DNA from: Spinacia oleracea
Lineage: Eukaryota; Streptophyta; Magnoliopsida; Caryophyllales; Amaranthaceae
Length of the DNA: 64,000 bases
Assembly (NCBI RefSeq): GCF_020520425.1
Contig: NC_079491.1
Location: 3,286,001 to 3,350,000 of the forward strand
Direction of reading: 5' to 3'
Shown here: positions 22,142 to 34,400 of the stretch, piece after piece
Layout: each line of letters starts with the position of its first letter
Numbering within the stretch: position 1 is the first letter of the stretch
Translations under genes and position numbers: made by a program
Notes under the pieces: model-generated
Databases searched by the model: none
What the model was told of the DNA's origin: nothing
The model's input: only the letters and a program-made list of their open reading frames with translations

Positions 22142-22427
22142 CTCCCTCTGTATTTATTTAAGGGATACACTTGTCTTTTCCGGCCGTATTTATTTAAGAG
22201 ATACACTTATCATTTTTGGTAACTTATCAACCCCACCATCTAATTAAATAATATATCTACACCCCACCCCCACCCCCACTCCCTAAAATGACATGGTCCC
22301 CACTTGTTTTTCTTATTAAAATATTTACTCTATCCCACTTGTTTTATTACTTTATTTCATTCAATTCTTTTTCTTAATACCCGTGTCCAGCCAAGTGCAT
22401 GTATCTCTTAAATAAATACAGAGGGAG
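22142..22427. mobile_element. Stowaway-like MITE
   Basis: The inverted ends are CTCCCTCTGTATTTATTTAA and TTAAATAAATACAGAGGGAG, flanked by TA. The interior carries an inner repeat of the left arm (CCGTATTTATTTAAGAGATA). Confidence 0.85.
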
Positions 22428-23037
22428 TATTACTTTATTTTTATTTTTTAAAAATGGGAGGAATATTATTTAGTAGGTCCAAAATAATAAAAAGGTAGTC
22501 AAGGTCATTTGGGTTCATTATTGTAGTAACGACATTAAACTGTGGTTTACCCTACATGTGTAAGAAGTTACAAGGAAGATATTGATGATGCATGAATATG
22601 AATAGTAAACTAGATAGATAGATAGATGTCATATCAAATGATGTCTTTTTTTTTTCCAGATAGAGGAATGGTGGTGCGCAACTACCCTAACTAGCTAGCT
22701 AGCTAAGGATATGGTAGTATGAGATCTGACATTTTAGGGTTTTTACCCTTTTGTGATCAGATCATTTTGCATGTGAGAGAAAGGCTATGATTGTGTGTTT
22801 AGTGGAGTAAGTTTTGTGCCTATCCTTCTCTTTTGTTCTTTTCTCTCTTGACTAGTTCAATCTTGCTTTTGTTCATTGAATCATTGAATGGGGAACTTAT
22901 TTAGTTTTGGGTAGAATTTGAAAATGATTATAATTAGTAATTACATTATGAACTAAAATTATAATTAATCCAACTTAAAGAACGAATATTTCTGAGTAAG
23001 CTGCTCACTTGACTCGAATGTTGTATAAAATCTAATA

Positions 23038-23322
23038 CTCCATCCGTCCCAAATTAGTTGTTACACTTACCTTTACACAAAGTTTTAGGTGATAAGCGGT
23101 TGTTTGGTTATCAATTGTTATTTTATTAAAAAAGTAGATGTGATAGGAGTTAGTGGAGTATTTTTTTAATTGAATGAGAGAGGGTGTGGGGACAAAAAAA
23201 AAGTTAGTGGGAAGAGAGAGACAATGTAATAATTGTGGGGTCATTCCTAATTTAGAAGTGTAACAACTAATCTAGGACGGACAGAAAAGGAAACTGTAAC
23301 AACTAATTTGGGACGGAGGGAG
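23038..23322. mobile_element. Stowaway-like MITE
   Basis: The inverted ends are CTCCATCCGTCCCAAATTAG and CTAATTTGGGACGGAGGGAG, flanked by TA. Confidence 0.85.
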
Positions 23323-23631
23323 TACCAAACTGACTTAAAGAAAGAATGCTTCTTAATAAGCTGGTCACTTGATTCGGATGTTGGTTGAAACTATGAAAGC
23401 TATACTAGGACCTAAGTTGAGGGGCAACAATATATCTTTTATTCTTTTACACCCTAGCTCTTTGATCCGCATTTCATATTCAAATGTAACAACAGTTTCC
23501 TTCGTAACTCACGACTTATGTACACAATTCAATGACATAAGTGAGTTTCCTCTCCTAACAATGAGGTAATTTAATATTTTATTATCAACAACTCGACCTA
23601 GATAGGATACTATTCCAATAGAATATATATA

Positions 23632-24150
23632 CTTCCTCCGTTCCGGAAATATCGCACCATTTGTTTTTTACACTATTCACACTACGACTTTGGCCATTTT
23701 TTGTGGTTCGTACGTAAGAAAGTTTTAGTCATGTGAGGTCATGTTAGATTCGTATTGATACTTCCTCTATTCTTTTTTAAATGACACAATTATTTAGGCA
23801 CGTTTGCCAATGCACGATTTCAAACGTTAATATATTAATATTTTATTATGGATAAGAAAAAATTATAAAAAGTTGATATTTAAAAAATATTTATTGAGAT
23901 GAATCTAACAAGATCCCACACGACTATGTTTTTTCTTATGTATAAATCACAAAAGTAAGTCAAAGGAACATGTGTGAATAGTGTCGAAAGTACAATTGTG
24001 TCATGTAAATAAGAATGGAGGAAGTATATATTTTCCAAATATTAATTTTTTATAATTTTTTCTTACACACGATGTGAGATATTAAGAGTCAAAGTAAGAC
24101 TTAGAGGAGTAAAAGTCAACCATGGTGCGATATTTCCGGAACGGAGGAAG
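23632..24150. mobile_element. Stowaway-like MITE with a second MITE nested inside
   Basis: The inverted ends are CTTCCTCCGTTCCGGAAATA and TATTTCCGGAACGGAGGAAG, flanked by TA. Another element occupies 23761-24024; removing it leaves the usual ~253 bp. Confidence 0.85.
23761..24024. mobile_element. Nested Stowaway-like MITE
   Basis: The inverted ends are CTTCCTCTATTCTTTTTTAA and AATAAGAATGGAGGAAG with TA on both sides, inside the element at 23632-24150. It is therefore the younger of the two. Confidence 0.85.
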
Positions 24151-24630
24151 TATAACTATTATTCCATACTTTACCGTATTATTTAATTTTTTATGTCGAA
24201 TAAAGAATAAAAAATAAAAAATAAAAAATAAAATAAATTGGAACGGAGGGAATATTAGAGCAAAGTAATGATAAACTGATAAATGATAATCTTAGGCTCA
24301 AAGAACGAATACTTCTGAGTTCTGACCGAAAATGGTCCCTTGAGTCGTACGTAGTATGTTGGAAGAAAGCTTAGTAAAGCAGTTGATGGGCATTAATCAT
24401 TTACACATTAGTTATTTGACTTGTGATGGTTATTCGAAGGTAACAACAATTTCCTTCCATAACTCACGACTTATGTACACAATTCATTGACGTAAGTGAG
24501 TTTCCTTTTCTACACTATTAAGGAATTTAATTTTGTAATCATCAACTTTAAGTAGGATATTATTTCAACAAATTGAATAGAGAATAACTTCATATGCTAA
24601 TATAATTCCGTATAAAATTAATTAAACTGT

Positions 24631-25019
24631 TGTTGGTTTACAGCATTGCCAGCATGCTGATCAATCATTCCACGTAAGCAATGCAGCCATACATCAGCAC
24701 AGCAACAACAGCAACAACCACATCAATGCTCTAAAGTCCAAGCAAGCTTCTAGAAGATTTCCTAACTGATTCCCCTTGAAATCAGGAGGTTGTTAGAGCT
24801 GCATATTTATGATTCATGTAATGATATCTTGTATGTAATCTGAGATGTACAAACCAAGCATTCCCATTGGTTTAAACACATCACTAGTTGTAGCTAACAA
24901 AGCTGTATATATACTGATTGATCATTGTAATACATTTTCAACATTCAATAATACAAACATTCTCTCTTTCTCTTAATCTTTTCTAAGACAGAATTCATCC
25001 TAGAAGGAGAATTCTGACA
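24631..25019 (+). repeat. 5' LTR of the Copia element
   Basis: It has a TG start and CA end. It contains CTGTATATATAC about 140 bp before its end, a likely TATA-type promoter for the element. Confidence 0.95.
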
Positions 25020-25031
25020 TGGTATCAGAGC
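25020..25031 (+). other. Primer binding site
   Basis: TGGTATCAGAGC is complementary to the 3' end of plant initiator tRNA-Met and is immediately adjacent to the LTR. Confidence 0.9.
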
Positions 25032-25218
25032 AAGATCAATAGATCCTGCTCAAATTTTTCCGCAAAATCTCTTTCTATTCTCTGATTAATCAGCCAGCTT
25101 GATTCCGATTGTTTCAATCAGCTGATTTGCTTGATCAATTTCTTGAATTGTTCGAGGTTTTTTGTTTTTAGTTTGATTCAAATTCTTGAAAATTTACTCA
25201 AGAATCTCAAATTTCACT

Positions 25219-28200
25219 ATGCCTGATCAAGAAGAACCTTCAATCAATCCTAATTCAGCTTACTACCTAAGCAACAATGATCTTAATGCATCCAAGTTAG
25301 TCAGCATCATCTTCGAATGGAAAATGCTTCAATGACTAGAAAAGGTCTATGATGATAGCACTCTCAGCAAGAAACAAATTATGTTTTGTTGATGGAAGCC
25401 TCAACCAACCAGCTTCAAACTCTGCAAATTTCAGAATATGGAACAGGTGCAATGATTTGGTGATTTCCTGGATTTTAGCTTCATTAGAACCTTCTATTGC
25501 TAGAAGTGTGTTGTATCTTAAAACAGCTAGAGAGATATGGTTGGATTTAGGGGAAAGATTTTGTCAATCATCGGGACCACAACTTTTCTCAGTACAACAG
25601 AAGCTATATGACTTGAATCAGGAAGATGATGAACAGATTTCAAGTTTTTTCACTAAGATTAAGTTGTTATGGGACCAACTTGATGGCCTAGATCCTTTAC
25701 CATCTTGTGTTTGCACAGGTTGTAACTGCACTCTAACTCAGAAACTTCTGAAGTCTCAACAGGATCAAAGACTTATTCAATTCTTGATGAAATTGAATGA
25801 AAAGTATGATCATTCCAAAAGCACCATTCTGATGATGACACCTTTGCCAACAATATCAAGAGCTTATGGACTTCTTCTTCAAGAAGAGCAACAGAAAGAA
25901 GTCAACAGCAGTAGAAGTCATGGTTTGGAATCTACAATTTTTGCTGCCAGAAAATTCACTGAAAATAAAGCATACAAGCCACAATATACTTCATCTTTTG
26001 GTTCACAGAATCTGAGTGGAGGAAATACTTCAAGAAACTTCACTTACACAAGGAATAGCTTATACTGTGAACACTGCAAAATGAAAAACCACACAGTTGA
26101 CAAGTGTTGGAAATTACATGGCTATCCTAAAGATTTTAAGGGAAAAGGAAAAAGAGTGGCAGCTGCTGCACACTTAGAAGAATTTGCTGAAAAGGATGCA
26201 ACAGGAAATGCAGAACAAGGCACTGTCCATGCAACTTTTACTCAAGAACAATATGATCAACTGATGAATTTTCTAAATAATCAGAAGGTTGCTAATCAAG
26301 CTGAACATAATGGCTCTAGTTCTCTTGGCTTAGCAACCAGCACTCATTTGAGAGGTACTTTCTGTCTTTTGTCTAATTTCAAAACTAAGTGGATATTAGA
26401 CAGTGGGGCAAGTGATCACATGTGCTCAGATTTGGCTATGTTCAGTAGTATTGAATCAGTAAATGATAAATTGCACACTATCACCATTCCTGATGGCACA
26501 GAACTCACAGTTACACATAAAGGAGAAGTTGATCTAGGCACTATCATTCTGAAAGGTGTACTGCATGTTCCAGGGTTCCAGTTCAATTTAATTCCTGTTT
26601 CCAAGCTGTGCTGTGATGATCAATGTTCAATATCATTTACAACTGATGAATGTTTTGCACAGGACCTTTCCAAGAACAAGCATACTCTGCTTGGTAGATT
26701 GGACAAAGGCCTATACAGTTTCAATAAAGATTTGCTAAAATCTGACAACAATTCAGTGATCAATAATCAAGCTCTCTCAACTGTGTCAGAAGTGGAAGAA
26801 GCAAAATTATGGCACCTTAGACTTGGACATATGTCATTTGGAAAAATAAAGAACATCAGAGGAGTTGATGTTAAAGGATGTTTAGCAGAGTGTTTTTGTC
26901 AGATATGCCCCTTAGCTAAACAGTCCAGATTTCCCTTTTCTGTAAGCAGCATTAAAACAGTTCAACCTTTTGAGTTGTTACATATAGATGTTTGGGGTCC
27001 CTACTCTGTGTATGATACTGCTAAATGTAATCAATTCCTCACCATTGTGGATGATTACACCAGGATGACCTGGACTCATTTAATGAGAAATAAGACTGAT
27101 TCTGTCAAAATAATGCATGATTTTCTTTTGTATGTTGAGAATCAGTTTGGTTATACAGTTAAGCAAATCAGATCTGATAATGCTCTTGACTTAACTGAAG
27201 GAGATATGAGACTTCTGTTTTTAAAAAGAGGCATTGTTCATCAAAAGAGCTGTAGTTATACACCACAGAAAAATGGTGTTGTTGAAAGAAAACACAAACA
27301 CCTTTTGGAGACTGCAAGGGCTCTTTCTTTTCAATCCAAACTCCCTGATAAATACTGGAGTGATTGTGTTCTCACTGCCACCTATTTGATCAATAGGATG
27401 CCATTGAAAAGTATTAATTTCATCACTCCTTATGAAAGATTGTTTCATAAACCACCTGATCTGTCTCATTTGAGGGTGTTTGGATGTCTATGTTTCATCA
27501 GCACTCCTACCATTCATAGGTCAAAGTTTGATCCTAGAGCAGTTCCATGTGTGTTGCTTGGTTATCCTCCACATCAAAAGGCTTATAAGGTCCTTAACCT
27601 TGTCACAAAGAAATTTGTTGTGACTAGAGACATTATTTTTCATGAACATCACTTCCCTTTTCATTTTTCAACTACACCTGATCTAGCCTATTCTAATCAG
27701 TTTTTCTTACCTGTTGTTACTCCTTATACTTCAGAATTGTGTTCAACAGATATCTCTCAACCCCATCCACATACTTGTACTGATTCTCCTTCACAAACTC
27801 TTTCAGAAACCAATCAACAATCTTCTAGTACACCCTTATTTTCTACACCAGACACATATAATTCTGCCTCACCAACAAACCATGTCTCACCAACACATAG
27901 TCCACCAGCACCAAGAAAATCCACTAGACCCTCCAAACCTCCATCTCACTTGAAAGATTTTGTTTGTCAAAAGCCTACCAGACACTGGTGCAATTTAGTT
28001 GCTTATGACAGTTTACCTATGCATCACAAAGTGTTAGTTGCTGCTCATATGGAGTTAATTGAACCAACTACTTATTCTGAAGCAGCAAAGAATTCTCAGT
28101 GGATTGAAGCTATGGACAAGGAAATCACAGCTCTCCAAAACAATAAAACATGGGATTTTGTTCTGCTTCCTAAAGGAAAGAAGGCAATTGGTTCTAAGTG

Positions 28201-29740
28201 GGTCTACAGAATAAAGAAAAATGTTGATGGATCAGTTGAAAGATATAAGGCTAGGTTGGTTGCTAAGGGTTTTACCCAAAAATATGGCATAGATTACCAT
28301 GAAACTTTCTCTCCTGTGGTAAAAATGTCTACTGTCAGATGCTTGATTAGTCTTGCTGCTAGCAGAAACTGGAAATTGTTTCAGCTGGACATAAACAATG
28401 CTTTTCTCCATGGCACACTTGATCAAGAGGTTTACATGAAGGTGCCTGAAGGTGTGACAGCTCCTCCTGGTTTTGTTTGCAAACTTAATAAATCTCTATA
28501 TGGTCTTAAGCAGGCATCAAGACAGTGGTTTGCTAGACTCCACCAAGAACTCAAGTCTCAAGGTTTTCACCAATCCAAGAATGACTATTCATTGTTTATT
28601 AAGAACACTTCATCAGATATCACTGTGGTTGCAGTTTATGTTGATGATATCATCATCACTGGGTCTAATGAATCTGTCATTACTGATCTAAAGAACCATC
28701 TTCACCATACTTTTAGCATCAAAGATCTTGGTGTTCTTAATTTCTTCCTTGGGATTGAAGTCAGTCATACAACTGAAGGATACATTCTCACACAGAAGAA
28801 GTATACCAAAGAGTTACTTCAAGATTGTGAGTTGGATATATCTAAGCCTGCTGTCACCCCCTTTCCACTCAATCTTAAGCTCTCTAATGAAGGTGAAGAT
28901 TATCCCAATGCTGAACTCTACAGGTGCTATGTAGGGAAACTGAATTTTTTAACTCATACTAGACCTGATATATCTTTTGCAGTTCAAACTCTCAGCCAAT
29001 TCATGCATTCTCCCAAGTACCAGCATATTGATGCTCTCTCTCACACTCTTAGATATATTAATAGCACTGCTGGTCAAGGGATTTTGTTGAAAGCAACTGA
29101 CAAACTTACTCTTCAAGCATTTTCTGATTCAGACTGGGCTGCTTGCCCTACTACAAGAAGATCTGTCACAGGGTATGTTCTTCTTCTTGGCAACTCACCT
29201 ATCAGTTGGAAATCCAAGAAGCAATCTACTATTTCTAAGAGTTCCTCTGAAGCTGAGTATAGAGCAATGTCTCATGCTGCTGGTGAAGTGACTTGGATCA
29301 TTCGTTTACTTGAAGAACTAGGTGTCACTGATCTCAAGCCAGTTGTTCTGCATTGTGACAACCAATCTGCCATACACATAGCTACCAATCCAATCTTTCA
29401 TGAAAGGACAAAACGCATTGAAGTGGATTGTCATTCCACTAGGGATAAGGTATTGGATGGTTTACTCCAATTAAGTTATCTTCCCACTCAAAATCAGCTT
29501 GCTGATCTCTTCACTAAAGTCCTTCCTGGTGCTCAACACAGAAATCTATCTAGCAAACTAGGCATGGTTCATACCTTCCCTATGTCTAGTTTGAGGGGGG
29601 GTGTTGGTTTACAGCATTGCCAGCATGCTGATCAATCATTCCACGTAAGCAATGCAGCCATACATCAGCACAGCAACAACAGCAACAACCACATCAATGC
29701 TCTAAAGTCCAAGCAAGCTTCTAGAAGATTTCCTAACTGA
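25219..29740 (+). CDS. Copia Gag-Pol polyprotein, N-terminal gag region disrupted
   Basis: A long open frame runs from an internal ATG at 25349 to 29740 (1463 codons). Rough residue positions in it are: gag core 1-200; zinc knuckle C-X2-C-X4-H-X4-C from 240; protease DSGASD at 351; LWHLRLGHMS pre-integrase motif near 487; integrase catalytic region from 545 (HIDVWGP); reverse transcriptase with YVDD at 1097; RNase H beginning at DSDW (1260) and including SSSEAEYRA. The expected gag start appears to be ATG 25219, but that frame stops at TGA 25333 after 38 codons. The long frame just upstream of 25349 contains TAG at 25337-25339. This pattern fits one extra base near 25315 plus one nonsense change. 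The frame's last ~46 codons lie in the 3' LTR. Downstream domains look intact. An assembly error cannot be excluded. Confidence 0.9.
29591..29601 (+). other. Polypurine tract of the Copia element
   Basis: TTGAGGGGGGG is directly upstream of the 3' LTR and would prime plus-strand synthesis. It lies inside the coding frame. Confidence 0.85.
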
Positions 29741-29990
29741 TTCCCCTTGAAATCAGGAGGTTGTTAGAGCTGCATATTTATGATTCATGTAATGATATCT
29801 TGTATGTAATCTGAGATGTACAAACCAAGCATTCCCATTGGTTTAAACACATCACTAGTTGTAGCTAACAAAGCTGTATATATACTGATTGATCATTGTA
29901 ATACATTTTCAACATTCAATAATACAAACATTCTCTCTTTCTCTTAATCTTTTCTAAGACAGAATTCATCCTAGAAGGAGAATTCTGACA
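29602..29990 (+). repeat. 3' LTR of the Copia element
   Basis: It has the same 389 bp as the 5' LTR, with no difference found on reading both, and is followed by target duplication ACTGT. Confidence 0.95.
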
Positions 29991-29995
29991 ACTGT

Positions 29996-31448
29996 TATGA
30001 TAGAAAATGTTATCAGATTGCATATTATCATTAAATCAACATTTTATAACATTTACTAATAAATAATTAGAGTTATTAGTGATTAAAGTTATGCATTTAA
30101 AATTGTGTCAGTCACAGTTAAACATGTGTTAAAAGTTGGGGATAGATAGGATAGTACACCATATTATGGAGTACTTATAGACAAAATTTATTTATTTATT
30201 TTTTTAATAGGTAAGAAGAAGAGACTTTACTGAACCAGCACCTAGCACATCTTAACCAGCTCAGCTATGTATGTCTTCGCTTGAGCCACTCCCAAACATT
30301 TTGCAGTTGATAGAGCTCGACCATGTAACTTTTCATCAAGTCATAAGGTGAGTTCACCAATAATTCCACCAACTTATGTTGGTTTCATAAACAAAATTTG
30401 TGTGGAACAAAGTACGTCAAATAAATCGAAACGGAGGGAAAAGAACGATAACTTTTATGTAAGACAACCTTACTAAAAATAACTGTTTTGATTGCTTAAC
30501 TAATTAGCTTCATTGTTTAGCTAACTGATTCCAGTACTTAACTAATTAGTTCCAGTATTTAACTAATTAATTTCATTATTTAACTTTTATGACACCAAGA
30601 ATATTTTTTTTGTGTAAAATCGACTTATATAAAAGTTTATAATATTCGAACAATGTATATTGATAATCATTGGAGGAGGTTGTGAAGGTCTCAAAAAAAA
30701 GTTAAAAATGAGAAATTCAAGGTTGGGGCGCACGAGCCGTGGCAGGGCTATGATAAAAGGGCCCATGCCTTCTAATAAATCCACAACAAGGAGCGTGCGT
30801 GACAATGAGTATGGCAATAAGCTTCAACTTCACTTATTTCCATCAACAACTTAATTAATTCTACAATACAAACTCATGATTACAAATCCTGTTACTTACT
30901 AGAGACAAACAAAACAAAATAACACATGGAAATTCCATTTTAATTATTTAAACACCAAACAAACAACACACTAATCCAAACTGCTCCCCACTTGTTTTTC
31001 CCCTTTTCAGCTCACCCACATGCTCTTCACATGACACCCCCTTTCCTACTATATTTAAATTAAAATTAAAATTAAAATTAAAATTAAAACTAAAAATGTC
31101 CTACTAATTGCTTTACATCTTTTCCCAAAAGAAACAAAAAGATAAAGGGAAAATTAAAAAAAAAATTGAAAAAAAGAAAGAAAAAAAGTGACCGTTAGAT
31201 TTGCCTGGGTTTCAGCTGGAGCCTACATTCTCAAATCTAAGTCCACAATTCCATATAAATTTACCACAAAAAACCATGGCCGACGAAAAACTTTTAAAAT
31301 TAAGTTAAAAAATAAATTTACTCCTATTTTAATAAATACTCCACTATTATTAACTACCCATTCTACCCTTTTGATAAACAATTAACAAACGGAAAACCCG
31401 CGCCAAAAGCAGCTCCTTTCCAAACTTTTATGTTTCCCGCGCTTTTTT
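29996..31448. other. Intergenic region downstream of the LONGIFOLIA-like gene
   Basis: It contains a remnant ending CGAAACGGAGGGAAAAG at ~30428 (Stowaway-like end), TTAGTTAA-type repeats at 30466-30590 related to 18425-18813, and an (AAATT)n microsatellite at about 31056-31092. The 3'UTR of the minus-strand gene should lie just below 31449. No gene was recognised. Confidence 0.5.
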
Positions 31449-34400
31449 TTAGAAAACTAACTTCCTACGTAAATAATCTACACTTTGCCCGGCAGTAGTG
31501 GTAGCGAGATCTCGGATTGTTTCGCCGATGAGATCCTTGAATATCAACCGTTCGATGTCGAGCACCGCCTCCGACATCTCCACCGGGCTATCGGCCCAAC
31601 CGTTAACCGAATCCTCGGCTAAATCCTTCTTTAGGACCCCACATATGACCTCGAAGAGGTCCTCTGACGGGCCTCGTTCTTGGATTTTTTGAAATTCCGA
31701 CCAAATTTGCTCCGACCCGGTGGCTGAATTCGGGTTTGAAACCGTTTTCCACGGGGGGAGTTGTCGGTTTCGGTCGAGGATTTCGGTGATGGTATCAAAA
31801 ATAAGCTTCCTTTGAAGAATTGAGGTTTTGGACTTGTTTTTACTAATTGAACTTTGCTTCTCTAATAACATGAATAAGTTATTTTCATCAGGGAGGTAAT
31901 TTGATGCTCTGAGTACCTCTGTTACATAGCTGAATTCCGAGTCGTCTGATGAATCAATATCATGATCAAGCTTTGATGATAATTGGATTATTGAAGATGG
32001 GCTCCACAATAATTCATCTTCTAATTCCATAACTACTTGATCTGTTAATCAAGAAATCAAGAGATAATTATTATTTTTAGTAGTCAGTAGTACTCGCAAA
32101 AAATTCATATGATTAAATACAAAAAAAAAGGACTAAATATAGGATCTTTGGTTTTCATTAAACATAAGACTCAAAGGAATTGAATGCGACAGTTATCATC
32201 ATGTCAGTTTGGAAACAAATTTGTGCAGCAAATCTTCATCAAACATTAAAAGCTCTTCAACCACTTTTTACAGAACATTCATCTTAGTTTTTAGTCTCAT
32301 TAATTACCAATTTAATGGAGGTCTAATCTGCATCCTACACACGTATACAGTTTGCCTAATCTAGCAAATAGGTGAAATGCATTGTCTTAATCCTATAATC
32401 CTTCCCTTTCTTTAGACCAAATCCCTACCACGAGGTTCGTGTTCGCTCTTTTCAGGTAGATTTCCCAGTTACCATCCTAAATAATTAAGGTTTCCATTGG
32501 GTCGAGGAAGAGTAATGAGGCTACATAAGGGTCCGTTCTATTAACCTGATTATCATACCCCGTTAAAAAATAATCAAAAAAAAATCACCCGATTATCACT
32601 TAATTTTCTGAACTTATTTATGTGAACTGAACTAAACTCAAAATGTCTTGCATGCACAAGCTGTACAATAAATTTATTGTACACCAACATAACTTTTATC
32701 CCGTTTTCTCTAATTTTTACCTAATTTTCTCTAATTTTTATATTATTAAAAAAAAGTTGTTAGATAAAGCTTTTAAAGGGCTAAATGATAACTTTTCTAT
32801 ATTATTAGTGATTTTGAAGAAATATTTTTTATTAAAATGAAAAATTTTATCAGTAAAAAATAGATAACTTTTACGTATATAAGGGTAACTTTTAAGCATT
32901 TTACGTTAACTTTAATTTCGGTGTATTATATTTAAATAGGAATTTGTGCTTATTTTTTAATTATATTATCTAAATTTATCTTTAACTTATTTTCCTGAAA
33001 TTAGTGGGAAAAAAGGTCAACAGAGCAGAACCTAAGTTACAAAGAAAGCCAAAGGGAAGAATTGGCGGTTAAAAAAGCACATAATACAACATCAGCCAAG
33101 GAAGGGTAACAGTTAAAAATCATTAATGAGTTAATTATAATTAGTAAAGTAATTTGACTAATACAATATCTAAATCTAGAATGGAGTAAGTCCGAATTTA
33201 TCATATGATTTGATGGGCATAGGTTGTCGTCATCAAGGATCCAGGTGGATAAAGAATAGAAGGAGAGAGAAAGAGAGCAACCCACGTGATGGGATCAGCT
33301 GATCATGTGTGCGTTTAAGACTTTCCCTGCTACTTTAATTTTTTTTTCCCCAGAAAAAAAATACACCCCACTGGCCAACTTATCTGAAGCTGCTAAACAT
33401 CAACCCACCCTTCTTTTCCCTCATTGGTTCCATTTAGCAGATTGAATTGGCTTGGCTCCCTTAAATTGCCAGTCTGTATTTTTAGCATCTTGACCAATTA
33501 AACTCCCATCCTCTTCCTTGAGGTCAGTATTCCTCATCATCTTAAACTCATTCCTTAATTACTCCGTATCATTCAATTTAAACTTAATTATAATCATTGA
33601 CTACCAACTAACATGGGAATAACATCAATCCCTTTGACCATGCTCTGACTACAAGCGTCTTAAATGATAAAGTGTTGAAATTTTAAGTCACCTTAAATAA
33701 TTAGAGCGGTTTGTATAAGGTCCTTAAAATTTCGATGTATTTTACTTTAATTTTTTATTTAAAACAATTATTTATAAATTTCAGCTCCTTAACTCATTAT
33801 TTCTACCAAACAACTCATCTTATCAGATACCTTTATTAGTTTCACCACCTTATCAGTTTCAGCTACAACCTTTTTAATTTCAGCTAATTTATCAGTTTCA
33901 GCCCTATTTCAGTTAGTTTTAATCTCTATCATTAAATCACCAGTACTAACCATAGAAGAATGTATCTAAAAGTTTGCATGTGTGTCGATAAGCTAATCCA
34001 CCATCTAACATGTTCATTCCTTCTCTGGATCAGAATCATTAAATTTCTTAGTTGTTACGTTACAATTTAGTACTCCACTATATTCGTTTCATAAAAAGTT
34101 GTCACGTTACTAAAGTTACGACTTACGAGTAAGTAAAACTACCATGGCCGGTAATTTTCTCGAAACTGAATATAATGTACGATGATTGTTATAGCAGTAG
34201 GGCCGTAAAAGTACCATACCATTTGGTTTTCATTACATGTTCATCACATATTCAGTACTTAGCAGGCGTGATTGTTAACAGGGACAAGTGAGTAGTACTA
34301 CTTGAAATGATTTAACAAAAATATCCTTACACAAAGTCTTACGTAAATTTCACGAGTTGTTTGTTAAAAAGGACAAATGTAGTGAATAATATGTAAAAAC

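Larger units (their letters stand above)
22978..24600. repeat. Local tandem duplication separated by MITE insertions
   Basis: AAAGAACGAATATTTCTGAG (22978), AAAGAAAGAATGCTTCTTAA (23338) and AAAGAACGAATACTTCTGAG (24299) head related segments. The sequence CACGACTTATGTACACAATT occurs at both 23510 and about 24466, followed in each by TAAGTGAGTTTCC. The copies have been pushed apart by the Stowaway elements at 23038 and 23632. Confidence 0.6.
24631..29990 (+). mobile_element. Copia LTR retrotransposon, 5.36 kb, full length
   Basis: The 389 bp LTRs (24631-25019 and 29602-29990) read as identical over their whole length, begin TGTTGG and end TGACA. The 5 bp target duplication ACTGT flanks the element (24626-24630 and 29991-29995). 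The primer binding site TGGTATCAGAGC (initiator tRNA-Met) follows the 5' LTR directly at 25020-25031, and the G-rich polypurine tract TTGAGGGGGGG precedes the 3' LTR. Order of domains (integrase before reverse transcriptase) makes it Copia/Pseudoviridae. Identical LTRs indicate a very recent insertion. The 5' part of gag is broken (see the coding entry), so the copy may depend on others for movement. Confidence 0.97.

Noticed and set aside
27714..27953. Open frames overlapping the Copia polyprotein in other frames
   Set aside because: They are shadows of the gag-pol frame, without domains of their own.
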